From: Candidatus Moraniibacteriota bacterium
GTDB lineage: Bacteria > Patescibacteriota > Minisyncoccia > Moranbacterales > DUUL01
NCBI GenBank assembly: GCA_018399935.1
Contig: JAGYNP010000014.1
Span: 1-6,825, forward strand
Reading direction: 5' to 3'
Length of the DNA stretch: 6,825 bases
Positions 6,284 through 6,825 of the stretch are shown here, one piece after another. A program made the position numbers and the translations under genes. Position 1 is the first letter of the stretch. Every line of letters begins with the position of its first letter. Below the pieces are notes generated by a model. It had not been told where the DNA came from. It saw nothing but the letters and a program-made list of their open reading frames with translations, and made no database searches.

Positions 6284-6712
6284 CTATCCTTCTATTTTGA
6301 TTCCCATCGACCTTGCAGTCCCTTTAATGATTTTGCTAGCCGCTTCTGTGTCTAGAGCATTTAAATCTTCCATTTTTTTCTCAGCGATTTCTTGAATTTG
6401 TTTTTCAGTAACAGTTCCAACTTTATCGGTTAGAGGATTGGCTGCTCCTTTTTTGGCTCCAGCAGCTTTTTTCAAAAGCTCGGCAGCTGGAGTTGTCTTT
6501 AGTTTAAAATCAAAACTTCTGTCTTCATAGACATTGATTTCAACTGGCACCACATCTCCTTGCATCTCAGCCGTGGCGTTATTGAATTGAGTACAAAAGT
6601 CTTGAATGTTAAGACCATGTTGACCCAAAGCTGGCCCAACTGGAGGCGCAGGATTGGCTTGTCCAGCTTTTATTTGAAGCTTAATTACGGTTGTAGGTTT
6701 TTTTTCTGACAT
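6284..6712 (-). CDS. rplK: 50S ribosomal protein L11
   Basis: This encodes a complete 142-residue L11, the same length as the E. coli protein. L11 binds the GTPase-associated region of 23S rRNA at the base of the L7/L12 stalk. The N-terminal domain shows the signature [20 protein letters not shown] (16-35), whose prolines lie in the factor- and thiopeptide-facing region. The C-terminal RNA-binding domain spans about 73-142 and includes [19 protein letters not shown] (101-119) and [16 protein letters not shown] (125-140). The start is ATG and the stop TAG. No Shine-Dalgarno site is visible. A TATAAT box about 30 nt upstream suggests its own promoter and a short leader. In most bacteria rplA (L1) follows directly; here a terminator and unrelated genes follow. 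What lies upstream is outside the window. Confidence 0.98.
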   Translation of the reverse strand: MSEKKPTTVIKLQIKAGQANPAPPVGPALGQHGLNIQDFCTQFNNATAEMQGDVVPVEINVYEDRSFDFKLKTTPAAELLKKAAGAKKGAANPLTDKVGTVTEKQIQEIAEKKMEDLNALDTEAASKIIKGTARSMGIKIEG

Positions 6713-6739
6713 GTTTTTAGATTAATAACTTGAATAAAA

Positions 6740-6745
6740 ATTATA
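6740..6745 (-). promoter_or_regulatory. Probable -10 box of the rplK promoter
   Basis: The minus strand reads TATAAT at 6745-6740, a perfect -10 consensus, preceded by GATG. Transcription would start near 6733, giving a leader of about 20 nt before the rplK ATG. No good -35 hexamer lies 16-18 nt further upstream, and the background is A/T-rich, which lowers confidence. Confidence 0.45.
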
Positions 6746-6825
6746 CATCCTTCTCTTTAAATTTCTTTAATTAATAAATTTTCCAAAAATTTTTAAATTT
6801 GTAATTTATAATTTGTAAACAATTT

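Noticed and set aside
6077..6355. Plus-strand frame of 92 codons
   Set aside because: It overlaps the rplK 3' end, its terminator and the small ORF on the other strand. Its Ser/Phe-rich, low-complexity translation looks like a shadow frame.

Overview
The window looks like a piece of a small, AT-rich bacterial genome of the Candidate Phyla Radiation (Patescibacteria). Evidence for this is the base composition (very A/T-rich outside the tRNA and one island), the near absence of Shine-Dalgarno sites, TTG and GTG starts, a VirD4-like ATPase ending in a CxxC/CxxC zinc ribbon, a sigma-region-4/HARE-HTH protein, an S23 four-helix-bundle relic and an IS481/IS3-type transposase relic. That combination is familiar from CPR genomes, but the assignment is inference. 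TAA and TAG end intact genes and UGA is not needed as a sense codon in any intact gene, so the standard bacterial code fits. All supported genes lie on the minus strand, so transcription runs from high to low coordinates.

Right end (6825 to 5770): rplK (ribosomal protein L11) has a perfect TATAAT box upstream and a hairpin terminator downstream. Next comes a small membrane-protein frame with a strong Shine-Dalgarno site but an amber codon at position 7. tRNA-Trp(CCA) follows, with a 16-bp terminator stem directly behind it. The usual rplA is not downstream of rplK.

Middle (5769 to 4782): an accessory patch behind the tRNA. It holds an 80-nt GC-rich island carrying a 12-nt inverted copy of the tRNA T-arm, a decayed transposase C-terminus (N-terminally truncated, frameshifted in a homopolymer, altered next to a catalytic Asp), and a bulged AT-rich inverted repeat.

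Left part (4781 to 52): a DNA-binding protein with sigma-70 region 4 and HARE-like winged helices, then a two-gene DNA-translocation module. The module comprises a membrane-anchored 429-aa protein and a 574-aa VirD4/TraD-like ATPase. In related systems these two halves are adjacent or fused; here a 440-bp gap separates them. That gap is almost exactly filled by an unlisted S23/Avd-family pseudogene flanked by imperfect 20-bp inverted repeats, which suggests a small cassette inserted at the junction. Positions 1-51 contain only the 3' flank of the ATPase gene.

I see no complete new defence or mobile system. The most unusual items are the S23 cassette splitting the translocation pair, the amber-interrupted membrane ORF, and the GC-rich tRNA-adjacent island.
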